A DNA stretch of 64,000 nucleotides, from positions 1 to 64,000 of the forward strand of contig NZ_JWLC01000012.1 in assembly GCF_000813745.1 (NCBI RefSeq), read 5' to 3'. The notes under the pieces were generated by a model. It was not told the origin of the DNA and ran no database searches. It saw only the letters and a list, made by a program, of their open reading frames with translations. The position numbers and the translations under genes were made by a program. This document shows positions 43,222-51,900 of the stretch, in pieces. The DNA comes from Leisingera sp. ANG-M1. GTDB lineage: Bacteria; Pseudomonadota; Alphaproteobacteria; Rhodobacterales; Rhodobacteraceae. Every line of letters starts with the position of its first letter. The stretch's first letter is position 1.

Positions 43222-44385
43222 ATGACAACCGACACTTTCTACGCCAGCCTGCCCAAGATCCGCGCCTTCGCCAGCCTTTCAGGCCCTGAAGGTTTTGCAC
43301 CGCTGCCGCCGGACTGGCACCTCTGCTGCACCGACATCGTGAATTCCACCGGCCTGGTGGCGGCGGGCCGCTACAAGACCGTGAACATGATCGGCGCCGC
43401 GGTGATTGCCGCCATGCGCAACGCGCTGCAGGGCGAGGCCTTCCCCTTTATCTTCGGCGGCGACGGCGCCTCCTTTGCAGTGCCGCCCCGGCACCGCGAT
43501 ACCGCAGAGCAGGTGCTGGCAGGGCTGCGCGCCTGGACCGAGGCGGAATACGGCATCGGCCTGCGGGCAGCGATGCTGCCGCTGGCCTGGATCCGGGCCG
43601 AGGGGCTTGATGTGCAAGTTGCCCGGTATGCAGTGTCAGACTATGCGGATTTTGCCATGTTCAGTGGCGGCGGCCTGGCCTGGGCCGAAGCGCAGATGAA
43701 AGCCGGCGCCTTTGAAGTGCCGCCCGCGCTGCTGGCCGAGCCGCCCGATCTGGCCGGCCTCTCCTGCCGCTGGAGCAACACGCCCGCACGCAATGGAATC
43801 ATCCTGTCGGTGGTCGCCTTGCCCGCGCCTGATACGAAACCGCAGGATTTTGCCAGGCTTTCCGCCGAAGTGCTGGAACTGGCCGGCCAGTTGGAGGGCG
43901 GCGGCCATCCAGTTCCGAAAACCGGCCCGAAACTGCAGTTTCCGCCCGCCGGGCTCCACCTCGAGGCACAGTCCTCCCGCGGCAAAACCCCGCTTTTTTT
44001 AAGGAAGCTTTACCTATTCTTCCACAGCGCCTTTGCCGGGCTGATCTTTGCCACCAAACGCCGGGCCGGCAGCTTTGACCCGGTACATTACCTGTCCGTG
44101 CTCAAGGCCAACTCCGACTTCCGCAAATTCGACGACGGGCTGAAAATGACGCTGGATTGCACTCCCGGGATCCGCGACCGGATCCGGCAGCATCTGGAAC
44201 AGGCGGCAGCCGGGGGCCTGGTGCACTTCGGCCTCCATGAACAGAACGCAGCTATGGTCACCTGCATCGTGCCATCGCCCTTGGAGGACGATCACATCCA
44301 CTTTGTTGACGGCGCGGCTGGTGGCTATACGCAAGCAGCGGCCAATCTGGCGGCGGCGTTCGGCAGCAGGAAGCAAGAGCGCTGA
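43222..44385 (+). CDS. DUF3095 protein, nucleotidyl cyclase-like
   Basis: 387 residues. LCCTDIVNSTGLVAAGRYKTVN near residue 36 resembles the first metal loop of class III adenylyl cyclases (Asp plus Asn-Ser-Thr), and FPFIFGGDGASFAVP near 75 resembles the GGDEF/cyclase beta hairpin. The C-terminal half (from about 250) contains a hydrophobic patch LYLFFHSAFAGLIF and a second domain ending in a Gly/Ala-rich part. Function of DUF3095 is not established. ATG 43222 was chosen; the frame is open upstream but across the divergent MFS start. Confidence 0.82.
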   Translation: MTTDTFYASLPKIRAFASLSGPEGFAPLPPDWHLCCTDIVNSTGLVAAGRYKTVNMIGAAVIAAMRNALQGEAFPFIFGGDGASFAVPPRHRDTAEQVLAGLRAWTEAEYGIGLRAAMLPLAWIRAEGLDVQVARYAVSDYADFAMFSGGGLAWAEAQMKAGAFEVPPALLAEPPDLAGLSCRWSNTPARNGIILSVVALPAPDTKPQDFARLSAEVLELAGQLEGGGHPVPKTGPKLQFPPAGLHLEAQSSRGKTPLFLRKLYLFFHSAFAGLIFATKRRAGSFDPVHYLSVLKANSDFRKFDDGLKMTLDCTPGIRDRIRQHLEQAAAGGLVHFGLHEQNAAMVTCIVPSPLEDDHIHFVDGAAGGYTQAAANLAAAFGSRKQER

Positions 44386-44744
44386 CGTCATGACCTGGCT
44401 TAAATGCCGGTCCTGCTGCCATATCCTTCCAGCCTGCTTTCGCCGGCATCATTCCTCTCTCCGCCAGGTCCAGGAGCTGACGCACGGGCGATGCCCGGTC
44501 CAGCGCCGCCGAGGTGCCATCGTGACCGCCGCCCGGGCCGAAACCGAGGCTCATTAGCCCAGTCCCGGCAGCCCAAAGAGGGTTTGGCAGAATCCCTTGC
44601 CGAATCCCCTATTCGCTGGCGCTGCCGGGTCCGTTGCGCCGCATTGTCCCTAAATTCGAAGGATTTGCCCCCTCGCCCGGAAACCTTTTGACAACCTGTG
44701 CGGCGCAAATTGGCAGACGTGCCGTGGGGGCATGATGAATTTGG
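44386..44744. other. Intergenic stretch without recognised gene
   Basis: 359 bp. Short open frames on both strands are Pro/Arg/Ser-rich translations typical of GC-rich non-coding DNA. The last 100 bp become AT-richer and probably carry the promoter of the next gene. No hairpin with T-tract was found. Confidence 0.5.
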
Positions 44745-45134
44745 GTGAATGTGGTGGCCAATATACTAACAGTGATGCACTCGGAGACAGTGCGCCTTGA
44801 TCCTGACAAACTTACCGCGCTGTATGAACAGCTCGGTGAAACCGGTGCCGAGGACGTGGTCTGCCGGGCCGTTGAGGAAATGGCAGTCCGCCTGACGCAT
44901 TGCGAGCGCCTGTGGCGTCAGAATGACATGATGAACCTGCGCAAGAGCGCCCGCTCGCTGATCGCAATTGCCGATCAGATCGGCATGACGGCGCTGGCAT
45001 CGATTGCGGGTGACGTGACCCAGGCCATTGATGCCGACGACGGGCCGGCGGTTGCCGCCATTCTGTTCCGGCTGATGCGGGTTGGAGAACGCTCTCTCAC
45101 CGCAGTCTGGGACGAGCAGGACATGACGATCTGA
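44745..45134 (+). CDS. Small helical protein, possibly histidine-phosphotransfer-like
   Basis: 129 residues from GTG 44745, or 119 from ATG 44775 (MHSETVRLDP). Four predicted helices; the spacing recalls Hpt four-helix bundles but no HxLKG phosphorylation motif was seen (the closest is ARSLIAIADQIG). No exported signal. It stands alone between the DUF3095 and aminopeptidase genes. Confidence 0.6.
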   Translation: MNVVANILTVMHSETVRLDPDKLTALYEQLGETGAEDVVCRAVEEMAVRLTHCERLWRQNDMMNLRKSARSLIAIADQIGMTALASIAGDVTQAIDADDGPAVAAILFRLMRVGERSLTAVWDEQDMTI

Positions 45135-45219
45135 TTCTTCCAGGCTCTGCGGGGCTTGCAGGCCGCGCTGCGGCAGCTACTCTGGCGCATCAAGACTGAT
45201 CCGAACCCGGAGTATCCTC

Positions 45220-46602
45220 ATGCCGCCCGTCTTTGCCGTTCCCAGCCCGGACGCCTGTCCGGTGCATGTCATCGATAGCGATTCTTCCGACAGCTGGCTT
45301 TCAGGCCAGCCGCAGCGCGTTCAGGCCTGGGCAAAAGCGCAGGGATTCACCGGCGCCTGCGGCCAAGCCCTGGCGGTGCCTGCGGAAGACGGATCCATCA
45401 GCATGGCGCTGGCCGGATACGGCAGCCCTGCGCAACGGGCACGCCGCCGCTTTGTGCTGGCGGAAGCCGCGCAAAAACTGCCTGCCGGGACTTACCGGAT
45501 CGCCTCCGGGCTTCCAGCCGCCGCAGCAAGCACTGAGACGCTGGGCTGGCTGCTGTCTCAATACCGCTTCGACCGGTACAAAGACGGCAAGGGCGAAGCC
45601 GCTGCGCTGGTCGCGCCGGACGGCCTTGATGCAGGCGCAGTCGAATCGCTGGCCGCCGCCGAATGCCTGACCCGTGATCTGATCAACACGCCCGCCTCGG
45701 ACATGGGGCCGGACGAACTGCAAGCAGCAGCCTTTGCGCTGGCCGGGGAGTTTGGCGCCACAGCCTCTGCGGTTCTGGGCAACGATCTGCTGACGCAGAA
45801 CTTCCCGCTGATTCACACTGTTGGCCGCGCCTCGGACCGCAGTCCGCGGCTGATCGACCTGCGCTGGGGCGATGCCGGCCCCAAGCTGACCCTGGTCGGC
45901 AAAGGCGTGTGCTTTGACACCGGCGGGCTGAACCTCAAGCCCGGCAACAGCATGGCGCTGATGAAAAAGGATATGGGCGGTGCCGCCAATGTCCTGGGGC
46001 TGGCCCGGATGATCATGGCCGCAGGCCTGCCCGTGCAGCTGCGGGTGCTGATCCCCGCAGTGGAAAACGCCGTCTCAGGCCCCGCCTTCCGGCCCGGCGA
46101 TGTGCTCACCTCGCGCAAAGGCCTGACGGTCGAGGTCAACAACACCGACGCCGAAGGCCGCCTGGTGCTGGCCGACGCCCTGGCGCTGGCTGCCGAGGAC
46201 GAACCCGATCTGCTGGTCTCGATGGCGACCCTCACCGGCGCTGCGCGTGTGGCAGTGGGGCCGGACCTCTCGCCCTTCTACACCGATCATGACGCCGATG
46301 CTGCCGCTCTGTCCGTAAGCGCCGCTGCCAATGCCGACCCCGTCTGGCGGATGCCCTTCCACGCGCCGTATGAAAAGATGATCGAACCCGGCATCGCTGA
46401 CTTGGACAATGCGCCTTCGGGCGGTTTTGCAGGTTCCATCACCGCGGCGCTGTTTCTGCGCCGCTTTGCCGGCGAGGCCCGCTACATGCATTTCGATATC
46501 TACGGCTGGACCCCGGCCGCGGCGCCCGGCCGCCCCAAGGGCGGCGCCCTGCAAGGCGCCCGCGCGCTGTTTGCGGCGCTGCCCGGCATGCTGGAGCTCT
46601 GA
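45220..46602 (+). CDS. Leucyl aminopeptidase family (M17) protein
   Basis: 460 residues. The zinc-binding core is complete: GKGVCFDTGGLNLKPG near residue 227, KKDMGGAANVLG near 250, and the M17 signature NTDAEGRL near 308. Removes N-terminal residues from peptides in the cytoplasm. The N-terminal domain is short compared with E. coli PepA (about 500 residues). Four bases separate it from the NlpC/P60 gene, so the two are one transcript: peptide trimming paired with cell-wall peptide hydrolysis. Confidence 0.9.
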   Translation: MPPVFAVPSPDACPVHVIDSDSSDSWLSGQPQRVQAWAKAQGFTGACGQALAVPAEDGSISMALAGYGSPAQRARRRFVLAEAAQKLPAGTYRIASGLPAAAASTETLGWLLSQYRFDRYKDGKGEAAALVAPDGLDAGAVESLAAAECLTRDLINTPASDMGPDELQAAAFALAGEFGATASAVLGNDLLTQNFPLIHTVGRASDRSPRLIDLRWGDAGPKLTLVGKGVCFDTGGLNLKPGNSMALMKKDMGGAANVLGLARMIMAAGLPVQLRVLIPAVENAVSGPAFRPGDVLTSRKGLTVEVNNTDAEGRLVLADALALAAEDEPDLLVSMATLTGAARVAVGPDLSPFYTDHDADAAALSVSAAANADPVWRMPFHAPYEKMIEPGIADLDNAPSGGFAGSITAALFLRRFAGEARYMHFDIYGWTPAAAPGRPKGGALQGARALFAALPGMLEL

Positions 46603-46606
46603 ACCG

Positions 46607-47452
46607 ATGGCCGACCGCCGCCTGACCCCGGCAAACAGCCGCGTCGCTGCCGCTTATCTTGAGGATCTGCCGGAAGGAGTTGAGCGGGTAGACGGCACCG
46701 CCGCCCGCATCGGAGTGCCGGTTGCCGACCTGCTGCGCGCGCCCAATGGCGCACGCGACCGCCAGCTTGTTTATGGCGAGCCGGTCACCGTCTACGAAGA
46801 GCACGAGGGCTGGGCCTTTCTGCAGGCGGCCAAGGACGGCTATGTCGGCTATGTCGGCTATGTGCCTGGCACCGCCCTGATCCCGGTTTTCGAGGCCACC
46901 CATTGGGTCAGCGCCCCCGCCACCCACGCCTATACCGCGGATGATTTCAAATCGCCCGAGACCCGCGCCCTCAGCCATGGCAGCCGGGTGCAGGTGCTGG
47001 GCGGCGCCGGGCAGTTACCTGGGCGGTTCCTGGAAACCAACCTCGGCTTCATCCCCGCCCGCCACCTGTCGCCTTTGGGCGCCCATGCGGATGACACCGT
47101 GGCAGTGGCCGAACTGTTCCTCGGCACGCCGTATCTCTGGGGCGGCAACAGCCGTTTTGGCATCGACTGCTCCGGCCTGGTGCAGGCGGCCTTGCTGGCC
47201 TGCGGTATCCCCTGCCCCGGCGACAGCGACATGCAGGAGGCAGAACTGGGGGCACCGGCCCCGTCCGGAGATTACCAGCGCGGCGACCTCTTGTTCTGGA
47301 AAGGCCATGTGGCAATGGTGCGGGACGCGCAAACGCTGATCCATGCCAATGCTCATGACATGGCGGTGGCACTTGAACCCATAGATGCCGCCATCGAACG
47401 GATTCAGACGCAGGGCGACGGCCCGGTCACCGCGCACAAACGGCTGGCCTAA
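46607..47452 (+). CDS. NlpC/P60 cell-wall peptidase with SH3-like domains
   Basis: 281 residues. Two SH3b-like regions (about 45-90 and 110-150) precede the NlpC/P60 papain-like domain: catalytic Cys in FGIDCSGLVQ (about 185), His in GHVAMV (about 245), and a polar third residue in IHANAHD. No signal peptide, so the protein is cytoplasmic or moved by a non-classical route, as for YkfC-type recycling enzymes. The neighbour M17 aminopeptidase supports murein peptide recycling. The sequence GYVGYVGYV marks a short tandem repeat in the first SH3 region. Confidence 0.88.
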   Translation: MADRRLTPANSRVAAAYLEDLPEGVERVDGTAARIGVPVADLLRAPNGARDRQLVYGEPVTVYEEHEGWAFLQAAKDGYVGYVGYVPGTALIPVFEATHWVSAPATHAYTADDFKSPETRALSHGSRVQVLGGAGQLPGRFLETNLGFIPARHLSPLGAHADDTVAVAELFLGTPYLWGGNSRFGIDCSGLVQAALLACGIPCPGDSDMQEAELGAPAPSGDYQRGDLLFWKGHVAMVRDAQTLIHANAHDMAVALEPIDAAIERIQTQGDGPVTAHKRLA

Positions 47453-47499
47453 CGCGCATTCGCCACCTCAGGCGGCAAAAATCCTACAAAGAGTGTTGG

Positions 47500-47521
47500 C
47501 CGGAAAATTCGAATTTTCCGG
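47500..47521. repeat. Perfect 22-bp palindrome, GGAAAATT family
   Basis: CCGGAAAATTC and its exact reverse complement back to back, between the convergent NlpC/P60 and DUF2794 genes. It can act as a terminator for both strands. A similar palindrome (9-bp arms, CAC centre) is at 58733-58753, also followed by a C-rich stretch. Confidence 0.55.
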
Positions 47522-47547
47522 TCCCCGCTCCGCCGCGATCCCTGCGG

Positions 47548-47892
47548 CTACTCCACGGAGCGGATCAGCTTGCGCTCCAGCACCCGCAGCACGGTCTTCA
47601 GATCCGCGCCGCGCTTGAGGATGTGACCGTCCATACCGACTACCGAATACTGCCCCTGCCGCTGCCGCAGCTTGGGGCGCTTTTCGATACGGTAGAGCGG
47701 ATGCTCTGCCGTGCGCCGGAAGACCGAGAACACTGCCAGATCACGCAAGGAAGAAATCCCGTAGTCACGCCATTCGCCCGCCGCCACCATCCGCCCGTAA
47801 AGCGAAAGAATGACCGACAGTTCCCGCCGGTCAAATGCGACTTGCTGAGGAATGGGAGATCCGGGAAAAGGCTGCACCTGATCAAAGCTCAT
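47548..47892 (-). CDS. DUF2794 family protein
   Basis: 114 residues. VAFDRRELSVILSLYGRMVAAGEWRDYGI and RRTAEHPLYRIEKRPKLRQRQGQYSVVGMDG are the conserved family blocks, known only from alphaproteobacteria. Function unknown; small, basic and soluble. Confidence 0.85.
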   Translation of the reverse strand: MSFDQVQPFPGSPIPQQVAFDRRELSVILSLYGRMVAAGEWRDYGISSLRDLAVFSVFRRTAEHPLYRIEKRPKLRQRQGQYSVVGMDGHILKRGADLKTVLRVLERKLIRSVE

Positions 47893-48007
47893 AAGATAAA
47901 GCTTGCCTCATTTGCCCGGCAAATCAAGGTTTATGACGTTCGAATTTTCCTGTGATGCACCCGGCGCACAGGCTTTGCACTGCGGTTTCACCGGGTTTTG
48001 AAGGGGT

Positions 48008-48697
48008 TCAGGCCGCCGCCAGCTCCCCGCACTGCACGCCCAGGATCTGCTCTAAGGCCACCCGCCCCGGCGCCGTCAGCATCAGGCCGCGCTTGTGCCG
48101 GTGCCGCTTGACCCAGCCGCTGTCCAAGGCGTGATCCAGGATCTGCCGGCCCATCGGGCCGGCCACATGCAGCTTGCGCTCGGTCCAGTCGAGGCAGGGC
48201 CTGGCAAAGGGCTGGCGCGCGGGTTTCTCCGGCAGCACAACCCCCATCTTCAGCCATTCCCCGGCCGGTTCCGCACGAAAGGCCCCGTGCTCCTCGGCCA
48301 GCATACCGCGGTCCAGAAACGCCCGGGTCATCGCCACCGCCAATGGCCCCGCCAAGTGGTCATAGCAGCTGCGCAGCTGCGCCAGGCCGCCCGCCTTGCG
48401 CTGCTGGGCCCGATGCAGGCTGTCGGCGGGCGCAATTGCCGCCAGCTGCTCCAGCGCATGGGCCACCTCGGCGCTGGCCAGCCGGTGATAGACGCAGCGG
48501 CCGCGCTTTTCAGCCAGCACAAGTCCCGCGTCCTGCAGCATCCGCAGATGTGCCGAAGCGGTCTGCGGCGTCACCCCGGCCGCCGCTGCCAGCTCCTTAT
48601 TGGTATAGGCGCGGCCTTCCATCAGCTCGCACAGCATCTGGGTGCGGCTAGCGTCGCTGATGGCCTGGCCCAGGATATCGAAACGCGGTGTGGTCAT
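48008..48697 (-). CDS. ArsR-type winged-helix regulator, long form
   Basis: 229 residues, about twice a minimal ArsR. The helix-turn-helix lies at about residues 25-75 (YTNKELAAAAGVTPQTASAHLRMLQDAGLVLAEKRGR). The C-terminal 130 residues hold a conserved domain with RSCYDHLAGPLAVAMTRAFL and CLDWTERKLHVAGPMG, found in ArsR relatives of unknown signal; it contains Cys and His that might bind a ligand. Downstream of imuB on the same strand, 74 bp away. Confidence 0.85.
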   Translation of the reverse strand: MTTPRFDILGQAISDASRTQMLCELMEGRAYTNKELAAAAGVTPQTASAHLRMLQDAGLVLAEKRGRCVYHRLASAEVAHALEQLAAIAPADSLHRAQQRKAGGLAQLRSCYDHLAGPLAVAMTRAFLDRGMLAEEHGAFRAEPAGEWLKMGVVLPEKPARQPFARPCLDWTERKLHVAGPMGRQILDHALDSGWVKRHRHKRGLMLTAPGRVALEQILGVQCGELAAA

Positions 48698-48771
48698 AGC
48701 TTTATCCTACGCCCTTACGGCCCTGAGGCCCAAGAAAAACCCTTCGTCCCCCGCCGAACTGTCCGCGCCGT

Positions 48772-50466
48772 TCAGGCAAAGGAGCCATGGCAGAACCAGC
48801 CCCTGGACAGCGCGCCGCCATGGGCAAAAAACAGCCACAGCCGGGTACCGCAGGCGGTCGCCACCACCCAGTAGTCGCGCACCCCGCTGCGCCACTCGGG
48901 GTCCTCCAGCCACCATTCGGGCGCGATCCGCTCGGGGCCCTCGGCATGCGCCAGCTCCCAGTCCTGGCCCCGCCAGCGGAAACGCCCCGGCAGCTGCGGC
49001 ACATCCGGCGCATGGACCAGCTCGGGCCGCCACAGCAGCAGCGGCCGCGGCCGCGGGGACCGCGGCCACTCCCCTGACGCAGGCTCGGACCAGGCTGCGG
49101 CCTGCACGGTGAAAGTCTTCTCCGGAATATGGCTTTCGGCGGGGTGATAGCGGGTAATCGCCTCCAGCCCCAGCCGGGCGCCAAGGCGGCCGATCAGATC
49201 CTCCAGCGCCGCCGCATTCTCCTGCCGCCCCTCCTGCCGCGCCCGCGCCGCGGCGCCTGCCTCGGCATGGCCCGCGGGGGTGCGGTCATGGATGGCTTCG
49301 GTCTGCAACGCCTCCAGCCGCAGCATGTCGATGCCATAGCCCGCGTCGATCTGCTCCAGCTTCATCTCAAGCAACGGCCGGATGCGGGCCGGATCGCGGG
49401 TCGCCCGCGCCAGGCCGACCGCCACCGCCTCCATCGCCTGATCACAGCGGTGCGCCTCCAGCCGCAGGCTGCGCAGGCCCCGGCCGCGCGCCTCCAGCCG
49501 GGCGCAGAGCCGCGGCAGCATCCGGTCGATTCCGGCCAGGAGATCCTCCATCAGCCCGATCGGATCCGGCAGGGTCAGCCGCACCGCAAAATGGTCCGGG
49601 CTGCGCGCAGGCGAGACCGGCTCGGGCGCGCTGCCCATCGCCTGGTCCAGCCGCAGGACCAGCCCACGGCCGAAACGGCGCGCCAGCCCAGCGCGCGGCT
49701 GTCCCAGCAGATCGCCGATCCGCCGCAATCCCAGCCGGTTCAGCTGCGCCACGGTGGCGCCGTCCAGCCGCAGCGCCGCCACCGGCAAGGGCCCAAGCGC
49801 GGCATAGGCCTGCCCCGGTTCGGCAATCCGCCCCGTCTGCGGCGGCACCGCCTGGACCTGCGGCGCGGCACCGCCGCGGGTCCAGTGGCGGCGCTTGGCG
49901 CTTTGCCGCGGTGTGCGCTTCTGCGCCCGGGCGCGGGTCGCGGGCGCCTCCTGGTCGATGGCATCGCCGGAGCGGTCCGGCGCCGCTTCCTGCCCGGCGT
50001 AGCGCGCCAGCGCCCAGGCGGCGCCGAGGGTGTCGGCCAGCCCCATCTGCACGCTGAGGCCCATTTCTGCGCAGTCCGTCCCCGCCGCCTCCATCAGCGC
50101 CGCCTCGCCGCCGAACAGATGGGCGCAGCCGCTGATGTCCAGCACCAGCCCGTCCTCCTCTGCCTCGGCCACCCAGGGGCTGAACTTGCCCGCCCAGCGC
50201 CTGAGCGCGGCCAGAAACGCAGCCTCGGCAGCGCGGTTGCGCGGCCGCACCACCAGCGCAGCGCACATCGCATGGGCATCGCGCAACGGCTGGCCCGCCT
50301 GCAAGCCCTCTGCCAAAGCAGCTGCGTTTAACGCAGAAATAACCTGCGTGTTGGACACTTCGCAGGCAACGGCCAGCGGCCCGGTGATGCCGCCGCGCTC
50401 AGCCCGCATGGCACGCTCCGCCCCAAGACGCGGAAACCAAAGCGAGAGGATGCGGCGGTGAAGCAT
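48772..50466 (-). CDS. imuB: ImuB-type Y-family polymerase-like protein
   Basis: 564 residues. Begins LHRRILSLWFPRLGAERA; where active Y-family polymerases have an Asp-containing metal motif this has LWFPRL, as in ImuB, so it is probably catalytically inactive and acts as an adaptor for DnaE2 at the clamp. FSPWVAEAEEDGLVLDISGCAHLFGGE near 110 is typical. The C-terminal part ends DYWVVATACGTRLWLFFAHGG. An SOS box lies 83 bp upstream. No imuA or dnaE2 flanks it, unlike the usual cassette. Start could also be at 50472. Confidence 0.88.
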   Translation of the reverse strand: MLHRRILSLWFPRLGAERAMRAERGGITGPLAVACEVSNTQVISALNAAALAEGLQAGQPLRDAHAMCAALVVRPRNRAAEAAFLAALRRWAGKFSPWVAEAEEDGLVLDISGCAHLFGGEAALMEAAGTDCAEMGLSVQMGLADTLGAAWALARYAGQEAAPDRSGDAIDQEAPATRARAQKRTPRQSAKRRHWTRGGAAPQVQAVPPQTGRIAEPGQAYAALGPLPVAALRLDGATVAQLNRLGLRRIGDLLGQPRAGLARRFGRGLVLRLDQAMGSAPEPVSPARSPDHFAVRLTLPDPIGLMEDLLAGIDRMLPRLCARLEARGRGLRSLRLEAHRCDQAMEAVAVGLARATRDPARIRPLLEMKLEQIDAGYGIDMLRLEALQTEAIHDRTPAGHAEAGAAARARQEGRQENAAALEDLIGRLGARLGLEAITRYHPAESHIPEKTFTVQAAAWSEPASGEWPRSPRPRPLLLWRPELVHAPDVPQLPGRFRWRGQDWELAHAEGPERIAPEWWLEDPEWRSGVRDYWVVATACGTRLWLFFAHGGALSRGWFCHGSFA

Positions 50467-50548
50467 GGGCAACGGGTCGGCAACGGGGGCAAAGCATGCG
50501 GCAGCGCAAGCCGCAAGCAGGCCAGATTATGGGAGTGTCACACTATAT

Positions 50549-50563
50549 GTTCTTATTTTGTTC
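50549..50563. promoter_or_regulatory. Alphaproteobacterial SOS (LexA) box
   Basis: GTTC-TTATTTT-GTTC, an exact match to the GTTC-N7-GTTC consensus known for LexA of this class. It lies between imuB (minus) and the cytochrome c' gene (plus, starting at 50603), and damage control of imuB is the expected role. Confidence 0.8.
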
Positions 50564-50602
50564 TTGTCATTTGATTCGATCAAGCTGCCGGGGGATGCCG
50601 CG

Positions 50603-51079
50603 ATGAAGCTCCGCCTCGCCAAAGCCGCTGCCTTTCTGGCAGTCATTGCCGCCCTGGCCATCGGCAGTTCCGCTCCCAGCACCGCCGGCAATGGCTTGAA
50701 CAAGCACGTGACGCGCCGGATTGCTCTGATGACCTCGCAGAAGGCCGCCATGGATGAACTCACCAGCATGATGGCCGGGCGCAGCTATTTCGATCCTGCC
50801 AAAGCCAAGGCGGCCCGGCGGCTGCTGGTCAAATCCACCGGGTCGATCCGCAAGCATTTCAAGAAACCGCGGCTGGATCCGCGCTCAAATGCCCGGCCTC
50901 TGATCTGGCACGCCTGGAAGGATTTCGAGGCCCGCGCGGACTTGGCCCAGACTGCCGCCAAATCACTCAATGCGCGCACCCTGCCCGGGCTGCGCCGGAC
51001 TCTGCCCAGCCTGATGCAAAGCTGCATCAGCTGCCACGAGACCTTCCGCAACACGCCGAATACATTCATCACTCATTGA
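50603..51079 (+). CDS. Cytochrome c' family protein
   Basis: 158 residues. A Sec signal peptide (MKLRLAKAAAFLAVIAALAIGSS; cleavage near AGN) is followed by a four-helix bundle and a single haem site CISCHETFR near the C-terminus, the cytochrome c' layout. Periplasmic. Such proteins bind NO or carry electrons. ATG 50603 is set by the leader; the frame is open further upstream over the SOS box. Confidence 0.87.
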   Translation: MKLRLAKAAAFLAVIAALAIGSSAPSTAGNGLNKHVTRRIALMTSQKAAMDELTSMMAGRSYFDPAKAKAARRLLVKSTGSIRKHFKKPRLDPRSNARPLIWHAWKDFEARADLAQTAAKSLNARTLPGLRRTLPSLMQSCISCHETFRNTPNTFITH

Positions 51080-51104
51080 ACCGTTCGAACCACTAAGCAG
51101 CCGT

Positions 51105-51126
51105 GCGGGACAGTCCCCTGTCCCGC
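51105..51126. terminator. Bidirectional hairpin between cytochrome c' and TetR genes
   Basis: GCGGGACAG / CTGTCCCGC, perfect 9-bp stem with a 4-base loop in the 57-bp convergent gap. No T-tract on either side. Confidence 0.5.
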
Positions 51127-51136
51127 CTCCCCGGCT

Positions 51137-51754
51137 TCAGGCGCCGTAACGGGCCAGGAAAGTGTCGATCGCGCCGCTGATCACCCGTTCCAGCTCGGCT
51201 TCGGAAAAGCTCTCGTCAATCTTGAACAGGAAACGCAGGAACACATCCGCCTTGCACAGCTCGATGAATTGCGCCGCTGCCAGATCGACGTCCGCAATTG
51301 CCAGCTCGCCGCGCTCAGCCGCCACCGCCAGGTAATCGCGGATCTGCCCGTGCAGCACCATCGGGCCGCTTTCATAGAACATCGGCCCCAGTTCCGGAAA
51401 CCGGTCGGCCTCGGCCACGAAAATCCGGAACAGCTGCAGGCTGAAACCGTTCAGCAGCACTCCGTGCACCCGCTCTGCTGCCAGCCGCAGCACATCGCGC
51501 GGGCCGCAGCAGCCCTCCGCCAGATCCAGCGAGCTGTCCGCCTGCTGCACGCAGACCGAGCGCACCACCTCCATGAACAGCACCCGCTTGTCGGGGAAAT
51601 AACTGTACAGCGTCGCCTTGGACACGCCGGCCGCCTTGGCAATCTTGTCGACGCTGGCGCCCTCGAATCCGTCCGCCAGGAACACCTCGCGTGCGCCCTC
51701 CAGGACCTGGTCGAATTTCCGGCCGGTGCGCAGAACGCTGGCTTGCTGGTTCAT
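51137..51754 (-). CDS. TetR-family transcriptional regulator
   Basis: 205 residues. Helix-turn-helix at about 15-60 (ASVDKIAKAAGVSKATLYSYFPDKRVLFMEVV), then a TetR C-terminal domain of the AefR-like type (YAEADRFPELG-like stretch VAEADRFPELGPMFYESGP). Divergent from mbfA over 146 bp; it could regulate mbfA or itself, but the iron box there suggests Irr for mbfA. Confidence 0.87.
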   Translation of the reverse strand: MNQQASVLRTGRKFDQVLEGAREVFLADGFEGASVDKIAKAAGVSKATLYSYFPDKRVLFMEVVRSVCVQQADSSLDLAEGCCGPRDVLRLAAERVHGVLLNGFSLQLFRIFVAEADRFPELGPMFYESGPMVLHGQIRDYLAVAAERGELAIADVDLAAAQFIELCKADVFLRFLFKIDESFSEAELERVISGAIDTFLARYGA

Positions 51755-51871
51755 GAGGTCTCCTCAGGATACGGGCTAGGGGCAGCAGGATCTGCCCCTA
51801 ATGTAATCCGGGACGCCGCTTTGCAACAGGGTTGCTGTGCCGTCTTGCAGCTGCTCAAGGAACCGTTATGT

Positions 51872-51886
51872 TTAGAATCATTCTAA
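51872..51886 (+). promoter_or_regulatory. Iron-control element (Irr-type box) upstream of mbfA
   Basis: TTAGAAT-C-ATTCTAA, a perfect 15-bp palindrome matching the ICE motif bound by Irr in alphaproteobacteria, ending 14 bp before the mbfA start, where binding would block transcription. Confidence 0.75.
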
Positions 51887-51900
51887 TTTGAGGGCATCCC

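Noticed and set aside
44404-44691. Possible small gene in the 44386-44744 gap
   Set aside because: Pro/Arg/Ser-rich translation, no ribosome site, no family likeness.
47500-47521. Palindrome as mobile-element end or attachment site
   Set aside because: No transposase, integrase or target duplication nearby; position between convergent genes fits a terminator-like repeat.
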